A stretch of DNA of 64,000 bases from an uncultured Nocardioides sp. (GTDB lineage Bacteria > Actinomycetota > Actinomycetes > Propionibacteriales > Nocardioidaceae). Position numbers and translations under genes: made by a program. The notes under the pieces were generated by a model. It was given only the letters and a program-made list of their open reading frames with translations. It searched no databases and had not been told where the DNA came from. The DNA lies in NCBI RefSeq assembly GCF_947488515.1, contig NZ_CANKZF010000001.1, forward strand, positions 930,001 through 994,000, given 5' to 3'. Positions 24,379 to 32,520 of this stretch are shown here, piece after piece (position 1 is the first letter of the stretch; each line of letters begins with the position of its first letter).

Positions 24379-24624
24379 ATGGCCGACGACCCCCGCTTCC
24401 TGACGCTCGCCGACGTCGCGGAGGTGCTCAACACCTCCGGCGCGCAGGTCTATGCGCTGGTCCGTCGCGGCGAGCTGCCGGCGATCAAGATCGGCGGACG
24501 GGGTCAGTGGCGCGTCGAGCGGGTGCAGCTCGAGGAGTTCATCCAACGGATGTACGCCGACACGCGCACCTTCGTCGACCAGCACCCGTTCGTGGACGCC
24601 GACGCCGAGTCGTCCGACAGCTAG
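24379..24624 (+). CDS. Small MerR/excisionase-type helix-turn-helix protein
   Basis: An 81-residue DNA-binding protein with a winged helix-turn-helix of the excisionase/AlpA/BldC type: LTLADVAEVLNTSGAQVYAL (helices 1-2), VRRGELPAIKIGGRGQWRVE (wing) and a short acidic tail. These small proteins in actinobacteria act as developmental or phage-type regulators; the target is unknown. ATG 24379 (MADDPRFL) is the natural start. It is divergent from the CpaB/CpaE-like pair and converges on htrA, with a copy of the ~55-bp intergenic element lying between. Confidence 0.85.
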   Translation: MADDPRFLTLADVAEVLNTSGAQVYALVRRGELPAIKIGGRGQWRVERVQLEEFIQRMYADTRTFVDQHPFVDADAESSDS

Positions 24625-24631
24625 GCGTCTC

Positions 24632-24686
24632 GGGGTCCCCGCGGCGTTTGCTCGGAGGAGCGCAGCTGGGGAAGGACGTCGTGGGG
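24632..24686 (-). repeat. ~55-bp intergenic element, copy B (3' of htrA)
   Basis: Second copy of the element at 5277-5332, sharing GGGGTCCCCGCGGCGTT, GGAGCGCAGC and ACGTCGTGGGG in the same order and orientation, with small indels between blocks. It begins 2 bases after the htrA stop codon at 24689 and fills most of the gap between htrA and the convergent helix-turn-helix gene. At this site it could serve as a terminator or 3'-end stabiliser, but the G/C palindrome has no T-tract. Confidence 0.75.
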
Positions 24687-24688
24687 GG

Positions 24689-26203
24689 CTATCCGACCTT
24701 GCCGTCGAGCTCGACCTGCACGACCCGCTCCTCGCCGCCGCGGACCACCGACATCTCGACGGTGTCGCCGGGCAGGTGGGTGCGGATGGCCACGATCAGG
24801 GCGATCCCGTCGTTGACCGGCTGGTCGTCGACCGCCGTGATGACGTCGTCCTTCTCCAGGCCGGCGCGCTCGGCCGGGGTGTCGGGCATGACCTCGGTGA
24901 TCGTGGCTCCTTCGGCGTCGGGCTCGGCACCGGTGCGCACCTGGGCTCCGATGACGGGGTACTCCGCCTTGCCGGTGCGCAGGATCTGGTCGACCGTGGT
25001 GCGCACCTGCTCGATCGGGATCGCGAAGCCGACGCCGATGTTGCCCGCCTCGCCGGACGCACCGCCGTTGGTGGCGATCGCGGAGTTCACCCCGACGACC
25101 TCGCCGGCGAGGTTGACCAGCGGACCGCCGGAGTTGCCCGGGTTGATCGCGGCGTCGGTCTGCACGGCGTTGATGTAGGAGGAGTTGTCCTCGGACTGTC
25201 CTGACGTGGTCACCGGTCGGTTGAGGGCGCTGACGATGCCCGAGGTCACGGTCTGGCTCAGGCCGAGCGGGGCACCGAAGGCGATCACGGGGTCACCGAC
25301 GCGCAGGACCTGCGAGGCCCCCAGCGCCGCGGGCTCGAGCTTGCCGCCGCCCTCGACGGCCAGCACGGCGAGGTCGTACACCGAGCTGCGGCCCACCACG
25401 GTCGCCTCGAGGCGCTGGCCCTGGTGGTCGATGACGATGATCGAGCCGTCGTCCTCGGCCGCGGACGCGACCACGTGGTCGTTGGTCACGACGTGGCCCT
25501 CGCGATCGAGGACGAAGCCGGAGCCGGTGGCTCCGCCCTCGCGTCCGTCGAGCTCGGCCACGATCTGGACGGTGCTGGGGAGCAGCGCCTGCGCCACCGC
25601 GGCGACCGAGCCGTTGTCGGCCTCCAGCGGGGCGGCGGTCTGCGTCCGTACGCCGTTGATGCCGTTGTCGTTGGTGCCCGGCCGGGCGGCGAGCTCGTCC
25701 TGGATCGCACCGCCGGCGAGGCCGCCGAGCATGCCGACGACCAGGGCGAGACAGGCGACCGCGGGCCAGACCCACAGCGGGATCTTGCGGGAGACCGTCG
25801 TCGGGCCGGCGTACATCGGTCGCGTCTGGGGGCCCGGGCCGAACCAGGGCTGACCGGGCTGCTGGCCCGGCTGCTGGGGGTGGGGACCCTGGGTCGGGTA
25901 CGGCACGGTCGGGGCCGCGGGTTCGGGGCCGGCGCCCGGCTGCTGCTGGGACGGGGCCTGCGGCTCGCCGAACGGCGTGCGGTGCGGAGGCGGGCCGTCG
26001 AGCATCCCGTCCTGGGGCGCGGCGGCGCCGTCGGGAGCGCCGTAGACACGACCCTCCGGCTGCACGGCGGGGGCGGGCTCGGGCTCGGTGGGGCGCCAAC
26101 CGGCCAGTGGCTCGGTGGGCTCCTCGTCCTGCGCGCGCGGGAGCGACGGGTCGGTGACCTGCTCGTCCGGGGTCTGCTCGTCGGGCCTGTGCTCGTCGCT
26201 CAC
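24689..26203 (-). CDS. htrA: HtrA/DegP-family serine protease with PDZ domain
   Basis: A 504-residue membrane-anchored protease for envelope quality control. A cytoplasmic Pro/Gln/Glu-rich region of about 140 residues precedes a single transmembrane helix (IPLWVWPAVACLALVVGML). The trypsin-like domain follows with the catalytic triad His in VTNDHVV, Asp in VYDLAVLAV and Ser in INPGNSGGPLVNLA. A C-terminal PDZ domain carries VMPDTPAERAGLEKDDVITA. The GTG start at 26203 overlaps the anti-sigma factor stop as GTGA. The operon order sigE-rseA-htrA is the same as in mycobacteria, where HtrA acts in the sigma-E stress response. No tatB gene follows here; the next feature is a repeated intergenic element. 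Confidence 0.94.
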   Translation of the reverse strand: MSDEHRPDEQTPDEQVTDPSLPRAQDEEPTEPLAGWRPTEPEPAPAVQPEGRVYGAPDGAAAPQDGMLDGPPPHRTPFGEPQAPSQQQPGAGPEPAAPTVPYPTQGPHPQQPGQQPGQPWFGPGPQTRPMYAGPTTVSRKIPLWVWPAVACLALVVGMLGGLAGGAIQDELAARPGTNDNGINGVRTQTAAPLEADNGSVAAVAQALLPSTVQIVAELDGREGGATGSGFVLDREGHVVTNDHVVASAAEDDGSIIVIDHQGQRLEATVVGRSSVYDLAVLAVEGGGKLEPAALGASQVLRVGDPVIAFGAPLGLSQTVTSGIVSALNRPVTTSGQSEDNSSYINAVQTDAAINPGNSGGPLVNLAGEVVGVNSAIATNGGASGEAGNIGVGFAIPIEQVRTTVDQILRTGKAEYPVIGAQVRTGAEPDAEGATITEVMPDTPAERAGLEKDDVITAVDDQPVNDGIALIVAIRTHLPGDTVEMSVVRGGEERVVQVELDGKVG

Positions 26204-26724
26204 GGAGCAATCTTCTCCCGGATCGCCACAAGGCGCTCGGCCAGGGGCGTCCGGGAGGGTGAGACAGGTCCGCGGGCGGCGCGGTCGTCACCGGTGACGG
26301 CCGGGCTCGCGGGACCGGTCGGCCGGCTCAGGTCGGTGACCGGCGGCCGGGGGTCGACGCGCGGGCCACCGGCCACGCCGAGGGCGAGCACGCCCACGAC
26401 GCAGGCGCTCGCTGCGCCACCGCCGATGGCGACGATGCCGCGGCGCGGGCGCTGGCGCGACGTCGGGAACTGCGGGGCGACCAGGCCGTGGCCGGCGCCG
26501 GGCTGCAGCGACGAGCAGCGGCCCACCAGCTCCGACTTGAAGTCGTGGGAGGGCTGGCCGGGACCGAAGGACAGCTGGGCGAGCTGGGTCTTGACCCATC
26601 CCTCCTGCTCGACGAGGTCACGGCAGGCGTGGCAGGCGTGGACGTGGCTCCAGCAGCGCTCCTCCTCCTCCGGCGCGAGGCGACCGTCGAGGAGTGCGCT
26701 GACCCGTGATCCGAGGTGGCTCAT
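26200..26724 (-). CDS. rseA: Zinc-binding anti-sigma factor (RseA-like)
   Basis: A 174-residue anti-sigma factor. The N-terminal zinc-binding anti-sigma domain has the HxxxCxxC motif as HVHACHAC at about residues 27-34. A central segment (IVAIGGGAASACVVGVLALG) could be a transmembrane or membrane-associated helix, and the C-terminal ~70 residues are Pro/Ser-rich. It would bind and inhibit the sigma factor encoded just upstream. ATG 26724 shares its A with the sigma-factor stop (TGATG), so the pair is co-translated. In mycobacteria the counterpart is redox sensitive and degraded after phosphorylation; that regulation is inferred only from the family. Confidence 0.9.
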   Translation of the reverse strand: MSHLGSRVSALLDGRLAPEEEERCWSHVHACHACRDLVEQEGWVKTQLAQLSFGPGQPSHDFKSELVGRCSSLQPGAGHGLVAPQFPTSRQRPRRGIVAIGGGAASACVVGVLALGVAGGPRVDPRPPVTDLSRPTGPASPAVTGDDRAARGPVSPSRTPLAERLVAIREKIAP

Positions 26725-27323
26725 CACGACACCGGCCCACGGGGGTGGGGGGCGACGGGACCCGAGTAGCGCGAGCGTCCCGCGGCCGGCTCGCGGTGCG
26801 CGAGGGCCTTGCGGAGCATCGTGCGACCACGGTGGATGCGCGAGCGCACGGTGCCGAGCTTGGCGTCCATGATCTCGGCGATCTCCTCGTAGCTGAGGCC
26901 CTCGACGTCGCAGAGCACGACCGCGGCCCGGAAGTCGGGCGGCAGGGTCGCCAGCGCCGTCTCGATGTCGTCGTCGAAGGTCCGGTCCGCGACCGCGAGC
27001 TCGGGCGCCGGGGCCGGGCTGGTCAGCCGGGCGGCGCGCTCGTCGGACAGCGGGTCGAAGCGGATGCGCTGCTTGCGGCGCGCACCGTCGAGGAAGAGGT
27101 TGGTGGTGATGCGGTGCAGCCACCCCTCGAACGTGCCCGGCGTGTAGGTGTCGAGGGACCGGAAGACACGCACGAAGACCTCCTGCGTGAGGTCCTCGGC
27201 GTCGTGCCGGTTGCCCGTCAGGCGGTAGGCCAGCCGGAACACGCGGTCGGAGTGCTGCTCCACGACCTCGTCCCACGTGGGCACGTCGACGGCATCGCCT
27301 GCGGTGTCGACGTGATCACCCAC
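26724..27323 (-). CDS. sigE: ECF RNA polymerase sigma factor, SigE-like
   Basis: A 199-residue extracytoplasmic-function sigma factor. Region 2 spans [20 protein letters not shown] onward with [22 protein letters not shown] Pro/Ala-rich linker follows, and region 4 is [20 protein letters not shown] then [20 protein letters not shown], the -35-recognition helix-turn-helix. I chose GTG 27323 ([10 protein letters not shown]), which has AGGGAG at a suitable distance; an upstream ATG at 27434 would add a basic stretch that overlaps the promoter region. It leads the sigE-rseA-htrA operon and is divergent from an O-methyltransferase gene, the arrangement found around Mycobacterium sigE. Confidence 0.93.
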   Translation of the reverse strand: MGDHVDTAGDAVDVPTWDEVVEQHSDRVFRLAYRLTGNRHDAEDLTQEVFVRVFRSLDTYTPGTFEGWLHRITTNLFLDGARRKQRIRFDPLSDERAARLTSPAPAPELAVADRTFDDDIETALATLPPDFRAAVVLCDVEGLSYEEIAEIMDAKLGTVRSRIHRGRTMLRKALAHREPAAGRSRYSGPVAPHPRGPVS

Positions 27324-27380
27324 GGGTGCTCCCTGGCTCGTCTTCCTCGACCGCAGCTGCAACGGTTCGATGTCCTTCCT

Positions 27381-27409
27381 GACGCTAGGTATCCCGCCTG
27401 AGAGTTCCC
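27381..27409 (-). promoter_or_regulatory. Candidate ECF-type promoter of the sigE operon
   Basis: On the minus strand GGGAACT (27403-27409) resembles the GGAAC -35 element of SigE-type sigma factors. CGTC (27381-27384) lies about 19 nt downstream, where CGTT-like -10 elements are expected, although this spacing is slightly long. It sits about 60 bp before the sigE start and would allow autoregulation. Confidence 0.4.
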
Positions 27410-27526
27410 TGTGAACCACATGCGGACCGCCCAAGAACTTCTGCCCGGGTCACCGCCTCCAACGACCGAGGCGGTCCGTGTGTTCCCGGCCACGTCCAGC
27501 GGTTGCTGCGCGATAGAGTCGCCCGC

Positions 27527-28186
27527 GTGCCGAACAACACCGCGCCGATCAAGCCCGCGAGCTGGACCTACGCCGAGACGTTCGTGGCCGAGGACGAGCT
27601 CCTGGCCGCCGCCCGCAGCCGCGCCGAGGAGGTGGGGGTCGCCCCTGTCGGACCCGGCGTCGGCGCCGCCCTGCGCTTCCTCGCCTCCGTGCTCGACGCG
27701 CGCGCGGTCGTCGAGATCGGCACCGGCACGGGCGTGTCCGGGCTCTGGCTGCTGCGCGGCATGCGCGCCGACGGCGTGCTGACGACCGTCGACATCGAGG
27801 CCGAGCACCAGCGCCTCGCCAAGGAGACGTTCACCGAGGCCGGGATCCCCGGCAACCGCGCCCGCACCATCGCCGGGGCCGGGCTCGACGTGCTGCCCCG
27901 CCTGACCGACGGCCACTACGACCTGGTCTTCTGCGACGGCGACAAGCGCGAGTACGCCGCCTACCTCAAGGAGGCGCTGCGACTGCTGCGCCCCGGTGGG
28001 GTCGTGGCGTTCGACAACGCGCTCTGGCACGACCGGGTCGCCGACCCCGCCCAGCGCGACGAGGAGACCGTCACCATCCGCGACCTCGGCCGGACGATCC
28101 TCGAGCACGAGGCGCTCGTGCCGGTGCTGCTGCCCGTCGGCGACGGCCTGCTCGCCGCGAAGAAGGAGTGGGCCCCCGAGGCCTGA
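27527..28186 (+). CDS. SAM-dependent O-methyltransferase (class I, COMT/CCoAOMT type)
   Basis: A 219-residue class I methyltransferase of the O-methyltransferase family 3 type. The SAM-binding motif I is VVEIGTGTGVSGLWLLRGM at about residues 64-82, followed by TTVDIEAEHQRLAKETFTEA (acidic loop binding the ribose) and DLVFCDGDKREYAAYLKEAL around 128, where Asp residues usually bind the catalytic metal; GGVVAFDNALWHDRVADP follows. GTG 27527 (VPNNTAPIKPASW) is chosen from the family's usual N-terminus. It is divergent from sigE as in mycobacteria (the Rv1220c position); the substrate is unknown. Confidence 0.9.
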   Translation: MPNNTAPIKPASWTYAETFVAEDELLAAARSRAEEVGVAPVGPGVGAALRFLASVLDARAVVEIGTGTGVSGLWLLRGMRADGVLTTVDIEAEHQRLAKETFTEAGIPGNRARTIAGAGLDVLPRLTDGHYDLVFCDGDKREYAAYLKEALRLLRPGGVVAFDNALWHDRVADPAQRDEETVTIRDLGRTILEHEALVPVLLPVGDGLLAAKKEWAPEA

Positions 28187-28205
28187 CCCGCGCGGCGGCT
28201 CGAGG

Positions 28206-28544
28206 CTAGAGGCGCGGGGCGGCCGTGAAGCCGTCCCAGCCCTCGGCGATCGCGACGACGTCGCACGCCTCGACGAGGATCGGTGGGCTCCCGATGATCC
28301 GGGTGCCGGGCGCGTCGTCGGCCCCCTCGGCGAAGGTGCGCTGGAAGTCCTCGCGCGCCGCGCTGGTGGCGAAGACGTAGCAGCCCTCGAACCACTCCCC
28401 CGGCACCTGGCGCCAGGTCTTGAAGCGCAGCCCGGCCATCCCGGTGAACCGGGCGTGCGAGGTCTCGGCGACGTAGGACGCGAGCTGCTCCTCGACCCCC
28501 TCCGGCGCGTCGGCGAGCGACCAACGGACGGTGAGTCCGAGCAT
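28206..28544 (-). CDS. YdhR/Dabb-like small protein
   Basis: A 112-residue protein that looks like a dimeric alpha/beta-barrel (ferredoxin-like) fold. It has a beta start (LTVRWSLADAPEGVEEQLAS), a helix and then FTGMAGLRFKTWRQVPGEWF, followed by YVFATSAAREDFQRTFAEGA. Order and length resemble YdhR or monooxygenase-related proteins; no catalytic motif is evident. Its ATG shares its A with the stop of the leucyl aminopeptidase gene (TGATG at 28542-28546), so it is co-translated with it. Function unknown. Confidence 0.7.
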   Translation of the reverse strand: MLGLTVRWSLADAPEGVEEQLASYVAETSHARFTGMAGLRFKTWRQVPGEWFEGCYVFATSAAREDFQRTFAEGADDAPGTRIIGSPPILVEACDVVAIAEGWDGFTAAPRL

Positions 28545-30097
28545 CAGACGATCCCGGCAAGCGGGTCGTCGGAGCCGAGCCAGCTCAGCAGCAGGCGCGG
28601 ACCCCAGCCGCTCGGGCCGGCGGTCCACTCGTGGCGGTCGGTCGGCGACTCCGCGGCGGAGGCGAAGTCGATGTGGGCCCACGGCACGTCGCCCGCGAAG
28701 TGCTGGAGGAAGAGCGCGGCCGTGATCGCGCCGGCGCCTCCTGCGGCGTTGTCGCCGTCGGCTATGCCGGAGGCGACCTTGTCCTCGTAGTCGGCGACGA
28801 GCGGCATCCGCCAGGTGTTCTCGCCCGACGCGGCCGACGCGGCCCGCACCTGGTCGGCCAGGCCCTCGTGGTTGGCGAAGTAGCCGCCGGTCCACTGGCC
28901 GAGCGACACCTTCATCGCACCGGTCAGGGTGGCGATGTCGACGAGGGCGGCGGGCGCGAGCTCGCTGACGGCGTAGGCCATCGCATCGGCCAGCACGAGG
29001 CGACCCTCGGCGTCGGTGTTGTTGACCTCGGAGGTGCGACCCCCGAAGTGGGTGATCACGTCGCCGGGGCGCATCGCCGAGCCGCTGATGGCGTTCTCCG
29101 CGGCCGGCACCAGGCCGACCACGCGGATCGGGCAGTCGACGTCGCGGAGCGCTGCCATGGTGGCGATCACGGCACCGCCGCCGCTCATGTCGCGCTTCAT
29201 CGTCAGCATGCCCTCGCTGGGCTTGATGTCGAGGCCGCCGGTGTCGAAGGTGATGCCCTTGCCGACGAGGACCACCGTGGGCATGCGCTTGGTGGCCCCG
29301 CGCGGGGTGTAGTCCATGCGGATCAGCCGGGGCTCGTTGACGGAGGCGCCGCCGACGGCGCGGATGCCACCGAAGCCCTCGGCCTTGAGCCGCGCGTCGT
29401 CCCAGACCTGCACCTCGAGGCCGGCGTGCTCGCCGACCTCGACGGCCTGCTCGGCCAGCCAGGCCGGGGTCTTCAGGTTCGCCGGGACGGTCGCCAGGGT
29501 GCGGGAGCGCCAGCCGGCGCCGCCGTGCGCGATCGCCCGGGCGAGCTCGTCGTCGGCGCCGTCGCCGTCCACGCCCGCGAGGACGATCCGGGAGACCGGT
29601 CGTTCCTTGGGCCCGCTGGAGCGCCAGTGGAAGGCGAACGAGCCGAGCATCGCCCCGACCACGAAGGCACCGAGGCCCTCGTCGGGGGCGATCGAGGCGA
29701 GCGACGTCACGACGTTGCCGCGGTCCTTGGTGGCGCGGGCCAGCGCAGCGCCCGCACGACGGAGGTCGGTCGTGGTCGCGTCGCCGACACCGATGAGCAG
29801 CACCAGGCCCGGCCCCTCGGAAGCCCCGTCGGACGTGTCTCCGGTGGCGCGACCGGCGACCGGGACCGTGGTCAGCTCGCCGGTGCGACCGGTGGCCCGC
29901 GACACCTCGAGCGCGGCGAGGAGGTCGACGCCGAGGGCGTCACCGGCCTCGTCGGCACCCGGGCCCAGGAGCGGCCCGTCCTCACCGGGGAGGACCGGGA
30001 ACGCCCAGACCTCCGCGCCGCCGATCTGGTGCGGCAGCGCGGGGCTCAGTGCGAACTCGGGCGGCGAGACCTGGGGCGGCAGTGCGGTGCTGGGCAC
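28544..30097 (-). CDS. pepA: Leucyl aminopeptidase (M17 family)
   Basis: A 517-residue cytosolic M17 aminopeptidase that removes N-terminal residues from peptides and uses two metal ions. The C-terminal catalytic domain starts near residue 200. VGKGITFDTGGLDIKP at about 280 and MTMKRDMSGGGAV near 300 hold the catalytic lysine and metal-binding aspartate, and VNNTDAEGRLVLADAM near 365 is the family signature with metal-ligand Asp and Glu. The N-terminal 190 residues form the regulatory/oligomerisation domain typical of the hexameric enzymes. The length is normal. It is followed by a co-translated YdhR-like gene and preceded, 2 bp away, by a DUF3117 gene. Confidence 0.95.
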   Translation of the reverse strand: MPSTALPPQVSPPEFALSPALPHQIGGAEVWAFPVLPGEDGPLLGPGADEAGDALGVDLLAALEVSRATGRTGELTTVPVAGRATGDTSDGASEGPGLVLLIGVGDATTTDLRRAGAALARATKDRGNVVTSLASIAPDEGLGAFVVGAMLGSFAFHWRSSGPKERPVSRIVLAGVDGDGADDELARAIAHGGAGWRSRTLATVPANLKTPAWLAEQAVEVGEHAGLEVQVWDDARLKAEGFGGIRAVGGASVNEPRLIRMDYTPRGATKRMPTVVLVGKGITFDTGGLDIKPSEGMLTMKRDMSGGGAVIATMAALRDVDCPIRVVGLVPAAENAISGSAMRPGDVITHFGGRTSEVNNTDAEGRLVLADAMAYAVSELAPAALVDIATLTGAMKVSLGQWTGGYFANHEGLADQVRAASAASGENTWRMPLVADYEDKVASGIADGDNAAGGAGAITAALFLQHFAGDVPWAHIDFASAAESPTDRHEWTAGPSGWGPRLLLSWLGSDDPLAGIV

Positions 30098-30099
30098 GA

Positions 30100-30267
30100 T
30101 CAGCCGACGACGTCCTTGAGGGCGTCACCGAGAGCCGATGCCTCCTCGGCGTTGAGCTCCACCACCAGCCGTCCACCGCCCTCGAGCGGGACGCGCATGA
30201 CGATGCCGCGTCCTTCCTTGGTGACCTCGAGCGGTCCGTCGCCCGTGCGGGGCTTCATGGCGGCCAT
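30100..30267 (-). CDS. DUF3117 family protein
   Basis: A 55-residue protein: MAAMKPRTGDGPLEVTKEGR, a beta segment GIVMRVPLEGGGRLVVELN and a C-terminal helix EEASALGDALKDVVG. This is the highly conserved actinobacterial DUF3117 family (Rv1211 in mycobacteria, as I recall), whose function is not known. ATG 30267 has GGAAGAGGTG at a good distance. It precedes pepA by 2 bp and probably shares its transcript. Its place between the sigE/O-methyltransferase block and the DivIVA/LOG/dapE block matches mycobacterial order. Confidence 0.93.
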   Translation of the reverse strand: MAAMKPRTGDGPLEVTKEGRGIVMRVPLEGGGRLVVELNAEEASALGDALKDVVG

Positions 30268-30370
30268 CGGCGCACCTCTTCCTGTTCAGCCATCACTGGA
30301 TGTGGCTCATCACATGCGAATCGAGGCGGCTGAGTCGTTCGGCCACCTCGATCGGCGTCGTACGACGTCC

Positions 30371-30399
30371 ATTATCCCCCATGACCTGCGTGATCGGCA
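30371..30399 (-). promoter_or_regulatory. Candidate promoter for DUF3117-pepA
   Basis: On the minus strand GATAAT (30371-30376) in the context GGGGGATAATGG is a good -10 hexamer in otherwise GC-rich DNA; the -35 position about 17 bases upstream is poor. It would give a leader of about 95 nt before the DUF3117 start. The rest of the 176-bp gap between DUF3117 and the enoyl-CoA hydratase gene shows nothing else that I recognise. Confidence 0.35.
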
Positions 30400-30443
30400 C
30401 CACAGGGCGGTAACACCCCAACTTGGTCAGGCAGACTGCGGCC

Positions 30444-31289
30444 ATGACGACCTCCGAACCCGACCGTGCCGCCGGCCCCAGCGCGGGCGACAGCACCGGC
30501 ACCGCCCCCGTCCTGCTCCACGTGGAGGACGGCATCGCGACGATCACGCTCAATCGTCCCGAGGCGATGAACGGCCTCGACGTGGCCACCAAGGACCTGC
30601 TGCGCGACACCGTCCACCGGGTCGCCGAGGACCCGGAGGTGCGGTGCGTCGTGCTCACCGGCAGCGGCCGCGCCTTCTGCGTCGGGCAGGACCTCAAGGA
30701 GCACCTCGCCGGACTGAAGGGCGAGGCCGACATCCCGCTGTCGGAGACCGTCGAGCAGCACTACAACCCGATCGTGCTGGCCCTCGCGACGATGCCCAAG
30801 CCCGTCATCGCGGCCGTCAACGGCGTCGCGGCCGGTGCCGGGGCCAGCCTGGCCTTCGCCGCCGACTTCCGGGTCGTCGTCGACTCGGCCGGCTTCAACA
30901 CCTCCTTCGCCGGCGTCGCGCTCTCCTGCGACACCGGGTCGAGCTGGACGTTGCCCCGCCTCGTGGGCCGCGCCAAGGCGATGGAGCTGCTCTACTTCCC
31001 GCGCACCGTGTCGGCCCAGGAGGCCCTCGAGCTGGGGCTGGCCACGCAGGTGGTCGCCGCGGAGGAGCTCCCGCAGGCCGTGGGCCAGCTCGCCGCGCGA
31101 TTGGCGTCGGGCCCGACGGTGGCGTTCGGCTCGATGCGGCAGGCAGTGGCGTACGCATCTGCGCACCCGCTGGAGGAGTCCCTGGCCTTCGAGGCCGACA
31201 AGATGGCGCTGACCGGAGGCACCGAGGACCACCTCGCCGCGGTCGACGCGTTCATGGCCAAGGAGAAGCCGGCCTTCCACGGTCGCTGA
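30444..31289 (+). CDS. Enoyl-CoA hydratase/isomerase family protein
   Basis: A 281-residue crotonase-superfamily protein. Oxyanion-hole segments are GSGRAFCVGQDLKEH at about residue 75 and NGVAAGAGASLAFAADFRV around 128. The position of the first catalytic glutamate of hydratases holds FAGVALSCDTGSSWTLPRLV, where the usual EA.LGL...G glutamates are Val/Asp-type residues. So it may be an isomerase such as the PaaG-like group rather than a hydratase. The N-terminal ~25 residues are a low-complexity extension. It is a single gene reading right, divergent from DUF3117 and convergent on an M14 peptidase gene; its substrate cannot be told. Confidence 0.85.
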   Translation: MTTSEPDRAAGPSAGDSTGTAPVLLHVEDGIATITLNRPEAMNGLDVATKDLLRDTVHRVAEDPEVRCVVLTGSGRAFCVGQDLKEHLAGLKGEADIPLSETVEQHYNPIVLALATMPKPVIAAVNGVAAGAGASLAFAADFRVVVDSAGFNTSFAGVALSCDTGSSWTLPRLVGRAKAMELLYFPRTVSAQEALELGLATQVVAAEELPQAVGQLAARLASGPTVAFGSMRQAVAYASAHPLEESLAFEADKMALTGGTEDHLAAVDAFMAKEKPAFHGR

Positions 31290-31305
31290 GCCACGGTCGC
31301 TGAGC

Positions 31306-32082
31306 TCAGCCGCGGCGCGCTCGGTGGGCGCCGATCGCGCCCAGCAGCTGGCGGGGCGCCTGGACGGTCATCCGGTGCCGCGAGGGCCGGCCGCCGTACT
31401 CGACGGTGAGCGCCGACCCGCGGAAGCGGTGGTTGAACCACATCGTCATGGTGCCGTGGCACAGCCCGCCGCAGTCGAGGGAGGTGCGGGGCAGCCGAAG
31501 GGCACGCGCCAGGCGCCGGGCGAAGCCGGCGTCCTTGGTGTCGGTGTCGACGCCGTGCAGCGGCTGGTGGAAGCTGATCACCCGACGCGGGTCGACCTCC
31601 TCGAGGAAGGCCATGACCGCCCGCGTCTCCGGCTCGCTCGCCGGGCGGGGGCCGGACTCGTAGGTGCCGTCGAGGTCCTTCCACAGGTGCGGGAAGTTGC
31701 GGTTGAGGTCGACGCCGCGAGCGTTGCGGCGGGTCCCCCTGGCCAGCCCGTCGGGGTTGTAGGTCGGGATGACCCACAGGTCGATGCCGCGGACCGGTCG
31801 CCCGTCGCGCAGGGTCTCGAGGATCCGGCGGGTGTGCGGCTCGTTGCCGTGCATCGTCGACACCAGCACCATGCGTCGCTTGCCCGGCTCGCCGAGCCGC
31901 CACGCACGGATCGGTCGCCCCTGGACGGACTGGCCGATCGTGCGGACCTCCACGACGGCGGGGCGGTCGACGGGCGTGGTCGCGGCGGCCGTTGCGGGCG
32001 CGGGCTGGGTGAGCCCCGCGGCGGTCAGGGCCGCGACCGCCAGCACGGCGGCGTACGCCGACCGGGTGCGGAGCGCAGGCAT
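31306..32082 (-). CDS. Secreted M14-family zinc carboxypeptidase-like protein
   Basis: A 258-residue exported peptidase with a signal peptide (RTRSAYAAVLAVAALTAAGL) and a compact M14 domain. The zinc ligands His and Glu appear in STMHGNEPHTRRILETL at about residues 75-91, and the third histidine in RRVISFHQPLHGVDT near 170. The catalytic glutamate is probably in GSALTVEYGG near 228. DLWVIPTYNPDGLARGTRRN and DLNRNFPHLW are typical of murein-peptide amidase MpaA-like members, so it may trim peptidoglycan peptides outside the cell. ATG 32082 shares its A with the upstream stop (TGATG). Confidence 0.87.
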   Translation of the reverse strand: MPALRTRSAYAAVLAVAALTAAGLTQPAPATAAATTPVDRPAVVEVRTIGQSVQGRPIRAWRLGEPGKRRMVLVSTMHGNEPHTRRILETLRDGRPVRGIDLWVIPTYNPDGLARGTRRNARGVDLNRNFPHLWKDLDGTYESGPRPASEPETRAVMAFLEEVDPRRVISFHQPLHGVDTDTKDAGFARRLARALRLPRTSLDCGGLCHGTMTMWFNHRFRGSALTVEYGGRPSRHRMTVQAPRQLLGAIGAHRARRG

Positions 32083-32504
32083 CACACGGCCGCGGTGAGG
32101 TAGGCGTAGGTGAAGACCAGGACGCCGACCACCATGCCGAGGTGCGCCAGCAGGGACAGGCCGGGACCGTCGCTCCACGAGTCGCCGGAGGCCTCGGGCG
32201 CGTGGCGTCCCTTGGCGGGCAGCCAGCGCGCGAGGATCAGCAGCCCGCAGATGGCGGTGAGCCACCAGCAGGCGATCGCGAGGATGCCGACGAGCGGTCC
32301 TCCGAGCAGGGAGTCCTCCGGTGCGACGAGCACGCCCAGCCACAGGACGAGCGCGACGATGCCGGCCACGAAGTGCGTGAGGGGCACGCGGCTGCTGATG
32401 GAGAAGCGGCCCGCCGCTGCGGCTCCGCTCAGGCGGAGCCGGGTCAGCACGATCGCCACGGCAGCGAGGGCCGTGAGGATCCAGACGACGATCGGGAACG
32501 ACAT
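32082..32504 (-). CDS. Four-helix membrane protein of unknown function
   Basis: A 140-residue integral membrane protein with four predicted helices: residues about 2-22, 43-62, 68-92 and 118-138. Between helices 3 and 4 is a polar segment (PAKGRHAPEASGDSWSDGPG). I do not recognise a family. It is translationally coupled to the M14 peptidase gene downstream and follows the DivIVA-like gene by 16 bp, so it belongs to the DapE-LOG-DivIVA-peptidase run. Confidence 0.7.
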   Translation of the reverse strand: MSFPIVVWILTALAAVAIVLTRLRLSGAAAAGRFSISSRVPLTHFVAGIVALVLWLGVLVAPEDSLLGGPLVGILAIACWWLTAICGLLILARWLPAKGRHAPEASGDSWSDGPGLSLLAHLGMVVGVLVFTYAYLTAAV

Positions 32505-32520
32505 GTCGCGGCAGTCTGCC

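Noticed and set aside
27324..27434. Longer SigE start at ATG 27434.
   Set aside because: It would cover the candidate -35 motif and add an Arg/Ser-rich stretch; GTG 27323 has AGGGAG upstream.
30293..30733. A 146-codon minus-strand open frame overlapping the enoyl-CoA hydratase gene start.
   Set aside because: It is mostly antisense to the hydratase and has no conserved features.
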